Position numbers and translations under genes: made by a program
Part shown: positions 8,644 to 17,836 of the stretch, in pieces
How positions within the stretch are numbered: position 1 is the stretch's first letter
Layout: every line of letters starts with the position of its first letter
The notes under the pieces: model-generated
What the model was told of the DNA's origin: nothing
The model's database searches: none
The model's input: the letters and a program-made list of their open reading frames with translations, nothing else
Origin: Eisenibacter elegans DSM 3317
GTDB taxonomy: Bacteria > Bacteroidota > Bacteroidia > Cytophagales > Microscillaceae
Length of the DNA stretch: 64,000 nucleotides
Assembly (NCBI RefSeq): GCF_000430505.1
Contig: NZ_KE387154.1
Coordinates: 424,949 to 488,948, forward strand
Reading direction: 5' to 3'

Positions 8644-11600
8644 TTATAACGTAGCCTGAATGTCTGATAGTATATCTCGTGCCTCTTGAATGGTTTGAAT
8701 TTCGGGGATGATGAGCATCGGTTTTTGGTTGACTTCCTTGAGGCGTACCCGTTTGGGGTTGGCTTGTACAAATCGGATGACCTTGCCGAAGCGGTCGGAG
8801 GTAAAGTAAGTGTCTTTGTCCACAAAATAACCGCGTATTGTTTGGTTTTTGAGGGTTAATTTTTCAAATCCAATATGGGCTGCCAACCAACGTAGCCGCA
8901 CCGTATCGATGAGGTCTGCCACTTCGGAGGGTGGGTTGCCGAAGCGGTCTATCAACCCTTTCTTGAATGCTTGTAACGAAGATTCGTCCTGAATGTTGTC
9001 TAATTGATTATAAAGGCTGAGCCTTTCAGAAATATTTTTGACATATTCGTCTGGGATGAGCAAGGAGAGGTCTGTTTCGATGTTACAATCACGGTGATTG
9101 GTGGAGAGGCCATTTTTGGCGGCTTGGAGTTCGTGCATAAACAGCTCTCGGAAGTCGGTTTCTTTCAGCTCTTGTAGGGCCTCATCTAATATTTTGTGGT
9201 ACATCTCAAAACCTACATCTGATATAAAACCGCTCTGCTCGGCTCCGAGCAGGTTTCCGGCTCCTCGGATGTCGAGGTCGCGCATCGAGATTTTGAAACC
9301 GTCGCCCAAGTCCGAAAACTCTTCCAACGCCCCTAAGCGCTTGCGCGAGTCGGCGGCAAGGGTAGCGCTGGGCGGGGTAATGAGATAGCAAAAGGCTTTG
9401 CGATTAGAACGCCCCACACGCCCGCGCATTTGGTGTAAATCAGAAAGGCCAAAGGTATGCGCGCTATTGATGAGTATGGTGTTGGCATTGGGGATGTCCA
9501 AGCCCGACTCGATGATATTGGTTGAAACCAGCACATCATAGTCTCCTTCGATAAAGCGCATCATCCGTTTTTCGATTGTAGCGCCTTCCATTTGTCCGTG
9601 TACTACCCCTATGCGGGCTTCGGGCACTAGCCTGAGGATGAGATTGGCGATGCTGTCAATATCGGCCACACGGTTGTGTACGAAGTATACCTGCCCACCC
9701 CGTCGGATTTCATAACTGATAGCATCGCGCACTAGCTCTTCGCTAAACGTATGTACCTCCGTGGTTACGGGTTGGCGGTTAGGTGGTGGGGTGGCGATGA
9801 TGGACAGGTCGCGTGCACCCAAGAGCGAAAATTGCAAAGTACGCGGAATGGGGGTAGCCGTTAGGGTCAGCACATCGATATGGATGCGCATTTCCTTGAT
9901 TTTTTCCTTGGTTTTTACGCCAAACTTCTGCTCCTCGTCGATGATGAGCAGGCCCAAGTCCTTAAATTTCACATCCTTATTGGCTATCCGGTGAGTACCG
10001 ATAAGGATTTGGGTTTCGCCCTCGGCCACACGTTTGAGGGTTTCACGTATTTGCGCAGCGGAGCGAAAGCGGTTGATATATTCGACCTTACAGGGTAGGG
10101 TTTTGAGGCGCTCTGTGAAGGTGCGGTAATGTTGCATTGCCAGTACCGTGGTGGGCACAAGCACGGCCACTTGCTTGTTGTCGCAAACGGCTTTGAAGGC
10201 CGCCCTAATGGCTATTTCTGTTTTGCCAAAGCCTACATCACCACACACCAGCCTGTCCATAGGGTATGGTTGTTCCATATCTTGTTTGACATCGGCAGTG
10301 GTCTTGGCTTGGTCAGGTGTATCTTCATACAAAAAAGAAGACTCCAACTCGGCCTGTAAAAAACTATCTTGGCTAAAAGCAAAACCGGGAGCAGCCTTGC
10401 GTTTGGCATAGAGGGCTATCAGGTCTTTGGCAATGTCTTGGACGTGTTTCTTGACCTTTCGCTTTTTATTTTCCCATTCGCCAGAGCCAAGTTTGCTAAT
10501 CACGGGTGAGCTACCCTCTTTGCCACTGTATTTGGTGATTTTGTGAAGGGAGTGGATATTGACATAGAGCAAGTCATCATCTCGATACACCAGCCTGATG
10601 ACCTCCTGTGGTCGGCCATTGATTTCCTGCATCTCCATTCCGGCAAAACGCCCGATACCGTAGTCGATATGGGTTACAAAATCGCCGGGCTTGAGTGCCT
10701 TCAATTCTTTGATGGTGATGGCCTTGGATTTGGAATAGCGCTCTTTTTGGCGGTAGCGGTAGTAGCGCTCAAAAATTTGGTGGTCAGTATAGCAGACCCA
10801 TTGCACCTGATGATCGATAAAGCCCTCACGCAAGCCACAGTGTAGGGATTGGAACTGCACCTGCGGGTTGATTTCGTCGAAGATGGTCTGTAGTCGTTCG
10901 GTTTGTTTGGCCGAATCAGTGGCAATGAAATTTTGATACTGCTTGGTTTGGTTATCGAGCAGGTTGTCGGCCAGCAGTTCAAAGTTTTTGTTAAATGAAG
11001 GCTGTGGCGAGGCTTGGTACTCGAAAGTATAGTCAGCCTTGGTATTGAAGCGCTTGCCAAAAGCCACGGTCGTAAACCGTTTCAGTTGGGTTTCGGCCTC
11101 GGTACGGGTCAAAAACAGTGTTTCGGGGCTACTCACCACTTGCGTGTTGTTGCTTGCGTCCATAATCTGCATAAAGGACTCCTCGACCTTCTGAAACGAC
11201 TGCGCAAGGGTATCAAGTAAGTGGGTGCGGTCTTTATACCAAACCTTGGTTTGTTTGGGGATAAACTCAAAAAACGATTCCCGCTGTTCCTCGATGAGCT
11301 TGGTCTGTACGTTGGGAATGATGGCAATTTTGTCGAGCGTCTGCGTAGACAGCTGTGTAACAGGATCAAAAATACGGAGACTTTCCACCTCATTGCCAAA
11401 AAAATCAACCCGGTAAGGCCAGTCATTGGCAAACGAAAACACGTCCACAATCCCTCCCCGCACGGCATACTGCCCTGGCTCGGTTACAAAGTCTGTGCGC
11501 TCAAAATCATAGGAGGCCAGAATTTCGGTCAAAAACTGCAGGTCTATTTTCTCCCCCTGACTGAGCGAGAAAGTATGCTGCAGCAAGGATTTTCGGTTGA

Positions 11601-12003
11601 TAACCCGCTCCGAAAGCGCCTCCGGATACGTTACCACCAGCAAACCTTCGGCACTTTGGTTGATGCGGTTGAGTACCTCAGCCCGTTGTAAGACATTGGC
11701 GTTTTCGATTTCCTCGTATTGGTATGGACGCTTGTAAGAAGTCGGGAAAATCTGCACTACTTCATCCGAACCTAGCAAATTTTGCAAATCTCCGGCAAAA
11801 TAGGCTGCCTCCTCCTTGTCGTGCATAATGAAAAGATGCGTGGCCTGATGCTGGCGATAAAGTGCGGCTGCCACTAGTGCATCCAAACTCCCAACAAGCC
11901 CTTTGAGGTGTATTTTAGCAGGTTGGGGCTGATGTATTTGCGCCGCCAGTGTCTGGAGGAGGGTGTCTTGTTGGTAATGTAGCAGGAAATCGGTTCGTTT
12001 CAT
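8644..12003 (-). CDS. mfd: Transcription-repair coupling factor
   Basis: A 1119-residue Mfd of typical length. It displaces RNA polymerase stalled at DNA lesions and recruits UvrA/UvrB. The N-terminal third resembles the UvrB-like part. The CarD-like RNA-polymerase interaction domain starts near residue 438 (PGDFVTHIDYGIGRFAGME). The RecG-like translocase has Walker A GDVGFGKTE (about 584-592) and motif II as DEEQ (about 687), and includes MRGRVGRSNR. The C-terminal UvrA-regulating domain contains IPDEYVKNISERLSLYN. A TATATTTG -7 element lies at 12053-12060 on the minus strand. A small hairpin (CCAAGC/GCTTGG, 12032-12047) lies in the leader. Confidence 0.98.
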   Translation of the reverse strand: MKRTDFLLHYQQDTLLQTLAAQIHQPQPAKIHLKGLVGSLDALVAAALYRQHQATHLFIMHDKEEAAYFAGDLQNLLGSDEVVQIFPTSYKRPYQYEEIENANVLQRAEVLNRINQSAEGLLVVTYPEALSERVINRKSLLQHTFSLSQGEKIDLQFLTEILASYDFERTDFVTEPGQYAVRGGIVDVFSFANDWPYRVDFFGNEVESLRIFDPVTQLSTQTLDKIAIIPNVQTKLIEEQRESFFEFIPKQTKVWYKDRTHLLDTLAQSFQKVEESFMQIMDASNNTQVVSSPETLFLTRTEAETQLKRFTTVAFGKRFNTKADYTFEYQASPQPSFNKNFELLADNLLDNQTKQYQNFIATDSAKQTERLQTIFDEINPQVQFQSLHCGLREGFIDHQVQWVCYTDHQIFERYYRYRQKERYSKSKAITIKELKALKPGDFVTHIDYGIGRFAGMEMQEINGRPQEVIRLVYRDDDLLYVNIHSLHKITKYSGKEGSSPVISKLGSGEWENKKRKVKKHVQDIAKDLIALYAKRKAAPGFAFSQDSFLQAELESSFLYEDTPDQAKTTADVKQDMEQPYPMDRLVCGDVGFGKTEIAIRAAFKAVCDNKQVAVLVPTTVLAMQHYRTFTERLKTLPCKVEYINRFRSAAQIRETLKRVAEGETQILIGTHRIANKDVKFKDLGLLIIDEEQKFGVKTKEKIKEMRIHIDVLTLTATPIPRTLQFSLLGARDLSIIATPPPNRQPVTTEVHTFSEELVRDAISYEIRRGGQVYFVHNRVADIDSIANLILRLVPEARIGVVHGQMEGATIEKRMMRFIEGDYDVLVSTNIIESGLDIPNANTILINSAHTFGLSDLHQMRGRVGRSNRKAFCYLITPPSATLAADSRKRLGALEEFSDLGDGFKISMRDLDIRGAGNLLGAEQSGFISDVGFEMYHKILDEALQELKETDFRELFMHELQAAKNGLSTNHRDCNIETDLSLLIPDEYVKNISERLSLYNQLDNIQDESSLQAFKKGLIDRFGNPPSEVADLIDTVRLRWLAAHIGFEKLTLKNQTIRGYFVDKDTYFTSDRFGKVIRFVQANPKRVRLKEVNQKPMLIIPEIQTIQEARDILSDIQATL

Positions 12004-12151
12004 AGATATCTACGCAGGTGCCTTCTCAGAGCCAAGCAAGTGCTTGGTTGTGCAAATATACAACAAACCCTGATAGCTAGGGAAATGTTCGGGGGATTGG
12101 TAGGGCTTCTTCCCCAAAACATTTCCCCAGCAGCACTAACAGAGAGGGGGC

Positions 12152-13417
12152 TTAGTCAAAAAACTGAATAGCTTTGGCATTGTCGATGGCCATAGAGGCC
12201 GTGCCCTGAAAGTCCGTGATTTTCCCAGTGACGCATATCTGCTTGCCTTTAAGGTACTCGTGGGGGGCATAGGGGAAGTTGATGACCTTGTCGGCAAAGA
12301 TGGAGACTGTAAAGATTTGGTTGGGGAAAGCCCTGTCGAGGTTTAAAAACACGTTTCCTTTGCCCGATAGTTTGGTGCTGACTACCGTTCCGCAGATAGT
12401 TATACTCTTGCCAGTGCCTACATGGTTTTTGGCTTGCAAAGTATTGAAATACCCTCGGGGCAATAGCTCTACCGATACCGGACGCACGTCTTGTTGTTGG
12501 GCATCGGGCAGCCAAGGCTTGGGGTCACTCATTGCTTCGAGTTTGGCCTGAAGGCCGGACTCAAGGTTGGGGAAAAAGTCTAGCCCGGTAAGCTTTTCGA
12601 GGCTGTCTATCGAAATGGCAAAGGTATAAAGCGGCTCATCACAATAACGGTTGGGCATCACGAAGGCGATACCGCGCTGGTGGGTAAGGTCAAGAGCGAG
12701 CTTGGCGTAATACGCTGGAATAGCTACTTTGTTGACACTACGGTCGACCACTGGCAGGCCTTCGTGTAGGATAGGTAGGGTAACGACATACAGTTTGGTG
12801 TCGCTGTGGCGGTCTACATAAGCCCTAAAGAGATCCTCGAGCGCAGCCCAACTCTCGCGGTTGAAGCGTGGGCGCTGAGGCGACATATTGGAGTAAAAAT
12901 AGCTTTCGGATAGTGCCAATTGCGACCAGCGGAAGTCAGCAGAGGGGGCGAGATGCCCTCGGTCGAAGCCAAACCCATCGTATTGGAGTTTGCCATCGGG
13001 GAGTGTTTCGACCAAAAAATAATCCTCCTGTACTGCCGAGCCAGTGGGGATGAGCGGGTCGGGGCGGAAGTCATTTGTACGACTAATATTGCCAGTACTT
13101 ACATCAGGGGTGAGCATATGCATCACCCACCGGGCTTGTTCATACTCCTCAGCATAGGCCAATATCATCGCAGCGTGTTCGGCCACAAAGTCATCATTGT
13201 AAGGGCCTTTGGGGAGGCCGATGGCTTTGAGGTCTTGGATGATTTGGGCTAACTTGAGTTTTTCAATTTCTTCGGCCTTGTCAGCCATCTGTTGTTGGAG
13301 TTGGGCCTCTTCTAACAAGGCCAGCGCCAATTGTTGGTTGAGGTCTTGGCTCCAAGCTGTTGGGACAAACCCCAAAAGCCAGATAGAAGCCAAACCCCAA
13401 AGGCAAAGGTATCGCAT
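12152..13417 (-). CDS. Exported DNA/RNA non-specific endonuclease with C-terminal OB-fold
   Basis: A 421-residue protein. The start at 13417 gives a signal peptide (MRYLCLWGLASIWLLGFVPTAWSQ); the frame opens 12 codons earlier without one. A helical segment (about 25-60) is followed by a NUC/EndoG-type beta-beta-alpha metal nuclease domain with the catalytic DRGHLAP motif (about residues 152-158) and the metal-ligand region SESYFYSNMSPQRPRFN. The last 90 residues (SITICGTVV to ITDFQGTASMAI) look like an OB-fold nucleic-acid-binding domain, an uncommon addition for this nuclease family. It probably degrades extracellular nucleic acid for phosphate or nucleosides (inference). A TATCTTTG -7 element is at 13443-13450. 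Confidence 0.88.
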   Translation of the reverse strand: MRYLCLWGLASIWLLGFVPTAWSQDLNQQLALALLEEAQLQQQMADKAEEIEKLKLAQIIQDLKAIGLPKGPYNDDFVAEHAAMILAYAEEYEQARWVMHMLTPDVSTGNISRTNDFRPDPLIPTGSAVQEDYFLVETLPDGKLQYDGFGFDRGHLAPSADFRWSQLALSESYFYSNMSPQRPRFNRESWAALEDLFRAYVDRHSDTKLYVVTLPILHEGLPVVDRSVNKVAIPAYYAKLALDLTHQRGIAFVMPNRYCDEPLYTFAISIDSLEKLTGLDFFPNLESGLQAKLEAMSDPKPWLPDAQQQDVRPVSVELLPRGYFNTLQAKNHVGTGKSITICGTVVSTKLSGKGNVFLNLDRAFPNQIFTVSIFADKVINFPYAPHEYLKGKQICVTGKITDFQGTASMAIDNAKAIQFFD

Positions 13418-13543
13418 TGTATTACAGTGGTTTGTTCTGCTACAAAGATACACATTCTCAACAGTAGGTGCTATCAGGTGATTGCCTGATTCTTGGGATT
13501 GATGGATTCGTCACTCGTCAATCTAAAATAAACGACAATCCCC

Positions 13544-13571
13544 TTGCTTTCAGACAAAATGCCTAATTTTG
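13544..13571 (+). promoter_or_regulatory. Promoter of dusB operon
   Basis: TTG (13544-13546), 17 bases, then TAATTTTG (13564-13571). It lies about 60 bases upstream of dusB, the first gene of a five-gene plus-strand run. Confidence 0.65.
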
Positions 13572-13632
13572 TGTTTTGTTAGGCGGTACAGTTGAAAAAG
13601 CCGTTTTTCTTCAAAAAATCATCTGATATCAA

Positions 13633-14625
13633 ATGGTAAAGATTGGAAGTGTCGAGCTAGGAGAGTTTCCGTTACTCTTAGCTCCTATGGAAGATGTGAG
13701 CGACCCTCCTTTTCGAGCGGTATGTAAACAACACGGGGCAGATATGATGTACACAGAGTTTATCGCTGCTGAAGGGCTTATCCGAGATGCTGCCAAAAGC
13801 CGCGAAAAACTGGATATATATGACTACGAGCGCCCTATCGGCATCCAAATATTCGGGGAAAATATCGAGTCTATGCGCCAAGCGGCAGCCATTGCCGAAG
13901 AGGCACAGCCCGAGGTTTTGGATATCAACTACGGCTGCCCTGTCAAAAAAGTGGCGTGTAAAGGAGCTGGAGCCGGCATACTACTCGACCTGCCCAAGAT
14001 GCAGGCTATGACTGCCGAGATTGTCAAGCAGGTGTCGCTGCCCGTAACGGTCAAAACTCGCCTTGGTTGGGATGCGAGTACCATCAAAATACTGGAAGTA
14101 GCCAAGCGCCTTCAAGATGTTGGCATCCAAGCACTGACCATCCACGGGCGCACTCGCCAACAGATGTACAAAGGGGAGGCAGACTGGAGCTACATCGCCG
14201 AGGTCAAAAACCATCCCGATATCCATATTCCTATTTTTGGCAATGGAGATATCGACTCGCCCCAAAAGGCCTTGACCTACAAACAAACATATGGAGTCGA
14301 TGGCGTAATGATTGGCCGCGCTGCTATTGGCTACCCTTGGATATTCCGCGAAATCAAACACTATATGGCCACCGGCGAGCTGCTGCCGCCTCCTACTTTG
14401 CAAGAACGGGTGGATACCTGTCGTGCACACCTCGATTTTTCGGTGGAGTGGAAGGGCGAAAAACGGGGTATCTTCGAGATGCGTAGGCATTATACCAACT
14501 ACTTCAAAGGATTGGACGATTTCAAACCTTTCCGTACACAGTTGGTCGAAGCACCGGACTATGCCACTACACTAGATATTTTGGGAAATATTGCCCAGTA
14601 TTATCAAGTTGCGCCTGTTTCTTAA
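13633..14625 (+). CDS. dusB: tRNA-dihydrouridine synthase DusB
   Basis: A 330-residue FMN-dependent enzyme that reduces uridine to dihydrouridine in the tRNA D-loop. LLLAPMEDVSDPPFRAVCKQ opens the TIM barrel. DINYGCPVKKVACKGAGAG contains the catalytic cysteine region, VTVKTRLGWD and LTIHGRTRQQMYKG are family signatures, and PIFGNGDID with VMIGRAAIGYPWIF bind FMN phosphate. The segment after residue 250 is the small helical tRNA-binding domain. It heads a collinear group with an unknown membrane protein, recJ, lptB and a GH3-family gene, with gaps of 30-75 bases. Confidence 0.95.
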   Translation: MVKIGSVELGEFPLLLAPMEDVSDPPFRAVCKQHGADMMYTEFIAAEGLIRDAAKSREKLDIYDYERPIGIQIFGENIESMRQAAAIAEEAQPEVLDINYGCPVKKVACKGAGAGILLDLPKMQAMTAEIVKQVSLPVTVKTRLGWDASTIKILEVAKRLQDVGIQALTIHGRTRQQMYKGEADWSYIAEVKNHPDIHIPIFGNGDIDSPQKALTYKQTYGVDGVMIGRAAIGYPWIFREIKHYMATGELLPPPTLQERVDTCRAHLDFSVEWKGEKRGIFEMRRHYTNYFKGLDDFKPFRTQLVEAPDYATTLDILGNIAQYYQVAPVS

Positions 14626-14690
14626 ATATTTGCAAGGGCTGACCGCCGGACTACTCAACACATTATCAAAAACTATCAAACTACTTTCTT

Positions 14691-15155
14691 ATGAGCTTTA
14701 TCTTTGTCGTTGTTTTGGGTCTTGGCGGGCTGATTGCCGTCTTGGCTTTTTTTGGTGCTCAACTTTCTGCCTCGGCAGGAAGGCGTGCCGCCCGCACCAT
14801 TCTAAACTTGGAGCAACAATACAGCAGCTTGGCGGAGCAGGCTATAAATCGGCATATTTTGGACAACAACAATTTGGAGCTTGATTTGGAAACCACCAAG
14901 GCGCAGTTGCTTCGGGTGCTCAAACCACAAGTGGAGGCGCTCATCGGCCATATCAACAGTACTTCGCTTTCTGATGTGCGTATCAAAACCAAAACCCCTA
15001 CTTTCCGCAATGTAGCTGCTACTGCCGAAGCATTATATGACCGCCGCAATAAGGATAAATCGCTACTTAGAGAAGAAGAAGAAGAGCGCTTATACAAAAC
15101 ATTAGCAACGGCCATTGAGGCTGACCTCAGCGCCCGAATGCTACGTTTGGGTTAA
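14691..15155 (+). CDS. Small membrane-anchored protein of unknown function
   Basis: A 154-residue protein with one N-terminal membrane segment (IFVVVLGLGGLIAVLAFFG, residues 3-21). It is followed by a charged, mostly helical cytoplasmic or periplasmic tail with possible coiled coil and an acidic run (REEEEERLYKTL). I do not recognise a family. It lies between dusB and recJ with gaps of 65 and 72 bases and is probably co-transcribed with them, which does not define a function. Confidence 0.65.
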   Translation: MSFIFVVVLGLGGLIAVLAFFGAQLSASAGRRAARTILNLEQQYSSLAEQAINRHILDNNNLELDLETTKAQLLRVLKPQVEALIGHINSTSLSDVRIKTKTPTFRNVAATAEALYDRRNKDKSLLREEEEERLYKTLATAIEADLSARMLRLG

Positions 15156-15227
15156 GGCAGCCCTATCACGCTTCGATATTTCATAAAAAATACCTAACTT
15201 ACTGCCCTTACAAGCGCCCTCTAATCT

Positions 15228-16934
15228 ATGTCTCAAACGAATTTCCGTTGGATACACAAACCCAATCCTAACCCTGCCAAAGTACAAGCTTTAGCCCAAG
15301 CCATCAACCTTAGTGAGCCGCTGGCGGCCTTGCTGGTACAGCGGGGCATCGAGACATTTGAGGAGGCCAAGGCATTTTTTCGCCCTGATTGGACACACCT
15401 ACACGACCCCCTGCTGATGAAAGATATGCCTGTGGCCGTAGAACGCCTAGAGCGAGCCTTGGCTCAGGGGGAGAAAATCCTGATTTATGGAGACTATGAT
15501 GTGGACGGGACTACGGCTGTGGCCTTGGTCTATGGATTTTTGAGGCAAAAAACACACCATATCGCTTATTATGTGCCCGACCGCTATGCCGAGGGCTATG
15601 GGATCTCGTGGCAGAGTATCGAATGGGCTGCCAAGGAGGGGTTTAGCCTTATCATTGCGCTTGACTGTGGCATCAAGGCCGTGGAGCTAATCCTGAAAGC
15701 CCAAGGCTTAGGTTTGGACTATATCATCTGTGATCACCACTTGCCTGCCGCAGACCTGCCACAGGCCTGCGCGGTGTTAGACCCTAAGCGCCAAGACTGT
15801 AACTACCCCTATAAGGAGCTTTCGGGCTGTGGGGTAGGGTTTAAACTCTTGCAGGGGCTTTGTTTGAAAATGGGTTGGCCACTAGAGCAGCTCTACCCTT
15901 GGGCAGGGCTTTGCGCCTTGAGTATTGCCGCCGATATTGTACCGGTTACGGGCGAAAATCGAGTATTGGCCACCCTTGGCCTGAACCAAATCAACCAAAC
16001 ACCCACACCGGGCCTACAGGCACTCATCCAAGTAGCGGGCTTCAAAAACCCCCAGGCGCTCAACATCCGAAATCTTGTCTTTGGTATAGCGCCCCGCATT
16101 AATGCCGCCGGACGTATCGAACATGCCCGCAAGGCAGTACAATTACTTGTCAGCCAGACGGCTGAAGAGGCAGAAGCGCTTGCTGCCCAAATTGACCAAA
16201 ACAACCAAGATCGCCGCCTACTCGATCAACGCATCACAGAAGAAGCACTGGCGATGATTGCCGAAGAACAGGTCGATAAGGCTGCCACTGTTTTGTTCAA
16301 ACCTGATTGGCACAAAGGGGTCATCGGGATTGTGGCCTCACGCTGTATTGAACATTATTACCGCCCTACAGTTATTCTGACAGAGCACGAAGGCAAGCTA
16401 ACCGGATCGGCGCGTTCTATCAGGGGGTTTGACCTCTACGAGGCGCTCTCCCAATGCCACGACCTGATGTTACAGTTTGGTGGACATCGGCACGCCGCCG
16501 GGATGACCCTGTTGCCCGAAAACCTGCCGGCCTTTCGAGAACGATTTGAACGGGTAACGGCTGAACTGACCACTGCCGAAATGCGCCAACCGGTGCTTGA
16601 AATAGATTTGGAGTTGAAGTTTGATTTTCTGACGCTCAAACGGTGGCAGGTCTTACAACAATTTGCTCCCTTTGGCCCCGAAAATATGACCCCGGTGTTT
16701 TGCTCTACTCAGGTGATGGCCCTTTACCCCAAAATCATCAACGAGAGGCATCTCAAGTTTATGGCCAAACAAGAGGGCTGTAGCGCTACTTACGATGTCA
16801 TCGGATTTGATATGGCACATTACTATGAGCAAGTGCTACAACACAAACGCCTTAGCATCAGCTACCAAATCGGAGAAAACACCTATCAAGGCAACACCAG
16901 CTTGCAATTGTACTTAAAAGATGTTAAATTTTGA
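15228..16934 (+). CDS. recJ: Single-stranded-DNA-specific exonuclease RecJ
   Basis: A 568-residue 5'-3' ssDNA exonuclease acting in recombination, mismatch and base-excision repair. The DHH-domain motifs are clear: GDYDVDGTTA near residue 87, ALDCGI, and CDHHLPAADLP near 168. The DHHA1 part carries GGHRHAAGM near 417, and a C-terminal OB-fold follows (PFGPENMTPVF onwards). Length is normal. It lies upstream of lptB with a gap of 60 bases. Confidence 0.97.
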   Translation: MSQTNFRWIHKPNPNPAKVQALAQAINLSEPLAALLVQRGIETFEEAKAFFRPDWTHLHDPLLMKDMPVAVERLERALAQGEKILIYGDYDVDGTTAVALVYGFLRQKTHHIAYYVPDRYAEGYGISWQSIEWAAKEGFSLIIALDCGIKAVELILKAQGLGLDYIICDHHLPAADLPQACAVLDPKRQDCNYPYKELSGCGVGFKLLQGLCLKMGWPLEQLYPWAGLCALSIAADIVPVTGENRVLATLGLNQINQTPTPGLQALIQVAGFKNPQALNIRNLVFGIAPRINAAGRIEHARKAVQLLVSQTAEEAEALAAQIDQNNQDRRLLDQRITEEALAMIAEEQVDKAATVLFKPDWHKGVIGIVASRCIEHYYRPTVILTEHEGKLTGSARSIRGFDLYEALSQCHDLMLQFGGHRHAAGMTLLPENLPAFRERFERVTAELTTAEMRQPVLEIDLELKFDFLTLKRWQVLQQFAPFGPENMTPVFCSTQVMALYPKIINERHLKFMAKQEGCSATYDVIGFDMAHYYEQVLQHKRLSISYQIGENTYQGNTSLQLYLKDVKF

Positions 16935-16994
16935 ACAAATGCCGCCTTCATCCACGTTTGAAGGATATGTTGCAGCATTTTATTTAGTGGAATT

Positions 16995-17807
16995 ATGATT
17001 CTGAGAGCGGAAAACCTCGTCAAAAAATACAAAGGCAAAACCGTCGTCAACCAAGTATCTGTACAGGTAGAGCGCGGGGAAATTGTAGGGATGCTGGGCC
17101 CTAATGGAGCTGGCAAAACAACTACTTTTTATATGTGTGTGGGCTTAATCAAGCCCAACTCTGGTAAGGTGTTCTTAGAAAACCAAGATATTACCCATAT
17201 ACCAATGTACAAACGCGCCCGTCTAGGGCTGGGTTACCTCGCTCAAGAGGCCTCTGTTTTTCGAACCCTCACCGTAGAAGAAAACATACAGGCTGTGCTG
17301 CAAATGACCAAGCTCACCCGCAAGGAGCAACAGATGAAAGTCGATGCCCTCATCGATGAGTTTAGCCTAGGTCGTGTACGTAAAAACCTCGGAAAGGTGC
17401 TCTCTGGCGGGGAGCGCCGGCGGACAGAAATCGCACGGACGCTGGCCACTGATCCTTATTTTGTCTTGTTAGATGAGCCTTTTGCAGGGGTAGATCCCTT
17501 GGCTGTAGAAGAAATTCAGCGGATTGTTTACCAACTCAAGCACAAAAATATCGGCATTCTGATTACTGACCACAACGCCGATGCCATTCTCTCAATCACA
17601 GACCGCTCCTATGTAATGTCGGAGGGTAAACGCTTTGCCGATGGCTCCCCCGAAGATTTAGTGGCGAACCCTGCCGTAAGGGCTGGTTACCTAGGGGAGA
17701 ACTATACGCTCAATAGGAAGTTTAGGAAAGAAGATGAAGACTTGCTCATACGCCAAAAGCAAACCACCGAAACCACGACCATCAACGCTACTACCCACCA
17801 AACCTAG
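16995..17807 (+). CDS. lptB: LPS export ABC transporter ATP-binding protein LptB
   Basis: A 270-residue ATPase subunit that powers LPS extraction from the inner membrane with LptF/LptG. Walker A is GPNGAGKTTT (about residue 35), the signature is LSGGERRRTEIARTLA (about 135), Walker B is FVLLDEPFAGVDP, and ITDHNADAIL contains the switch histidine. The GERRR variant of the signature and FYMCVGLIKP after Walker A are typical of LptB. The last 25 residues form a low-complexity Thr-rich tail beyond the usual LptB end. lptF/G/A/C are not nearby. Confidence 0.95.
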   Translation: MILRAENLVKKYKGKTVVNQVSVQVERGEIVGMLGPNGAGKTTTFYMCVGLIKPNSGKVFLENQDITHIPMYKRARLGLGYLAQEASVFRTLTVEENIQAVLQMTKLTRKEQQMKVDALIDEFSLGRVRKNLGKVLSGGERRRTEIARTLATDPYFVLLDEPFAGVDPLAVEEIQRIVYQLKHKNIGILITDHNADAILSITDRSYVMSEGKRFADGSPEDLVANPAVRAGYLGENYTLNRKFRKEDEDLLIRQKQTTETTTINATTHQT

Positions 17808-17836
17808 TCAAACAGACACCCTCATTTTTTGTGCCT

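Noticed and set aside
13981..14490. 169-residue minus-strand frame inside dusB
   Set aside because: It is a shadow of the dusB coding frame, which has all catalytic motifs.
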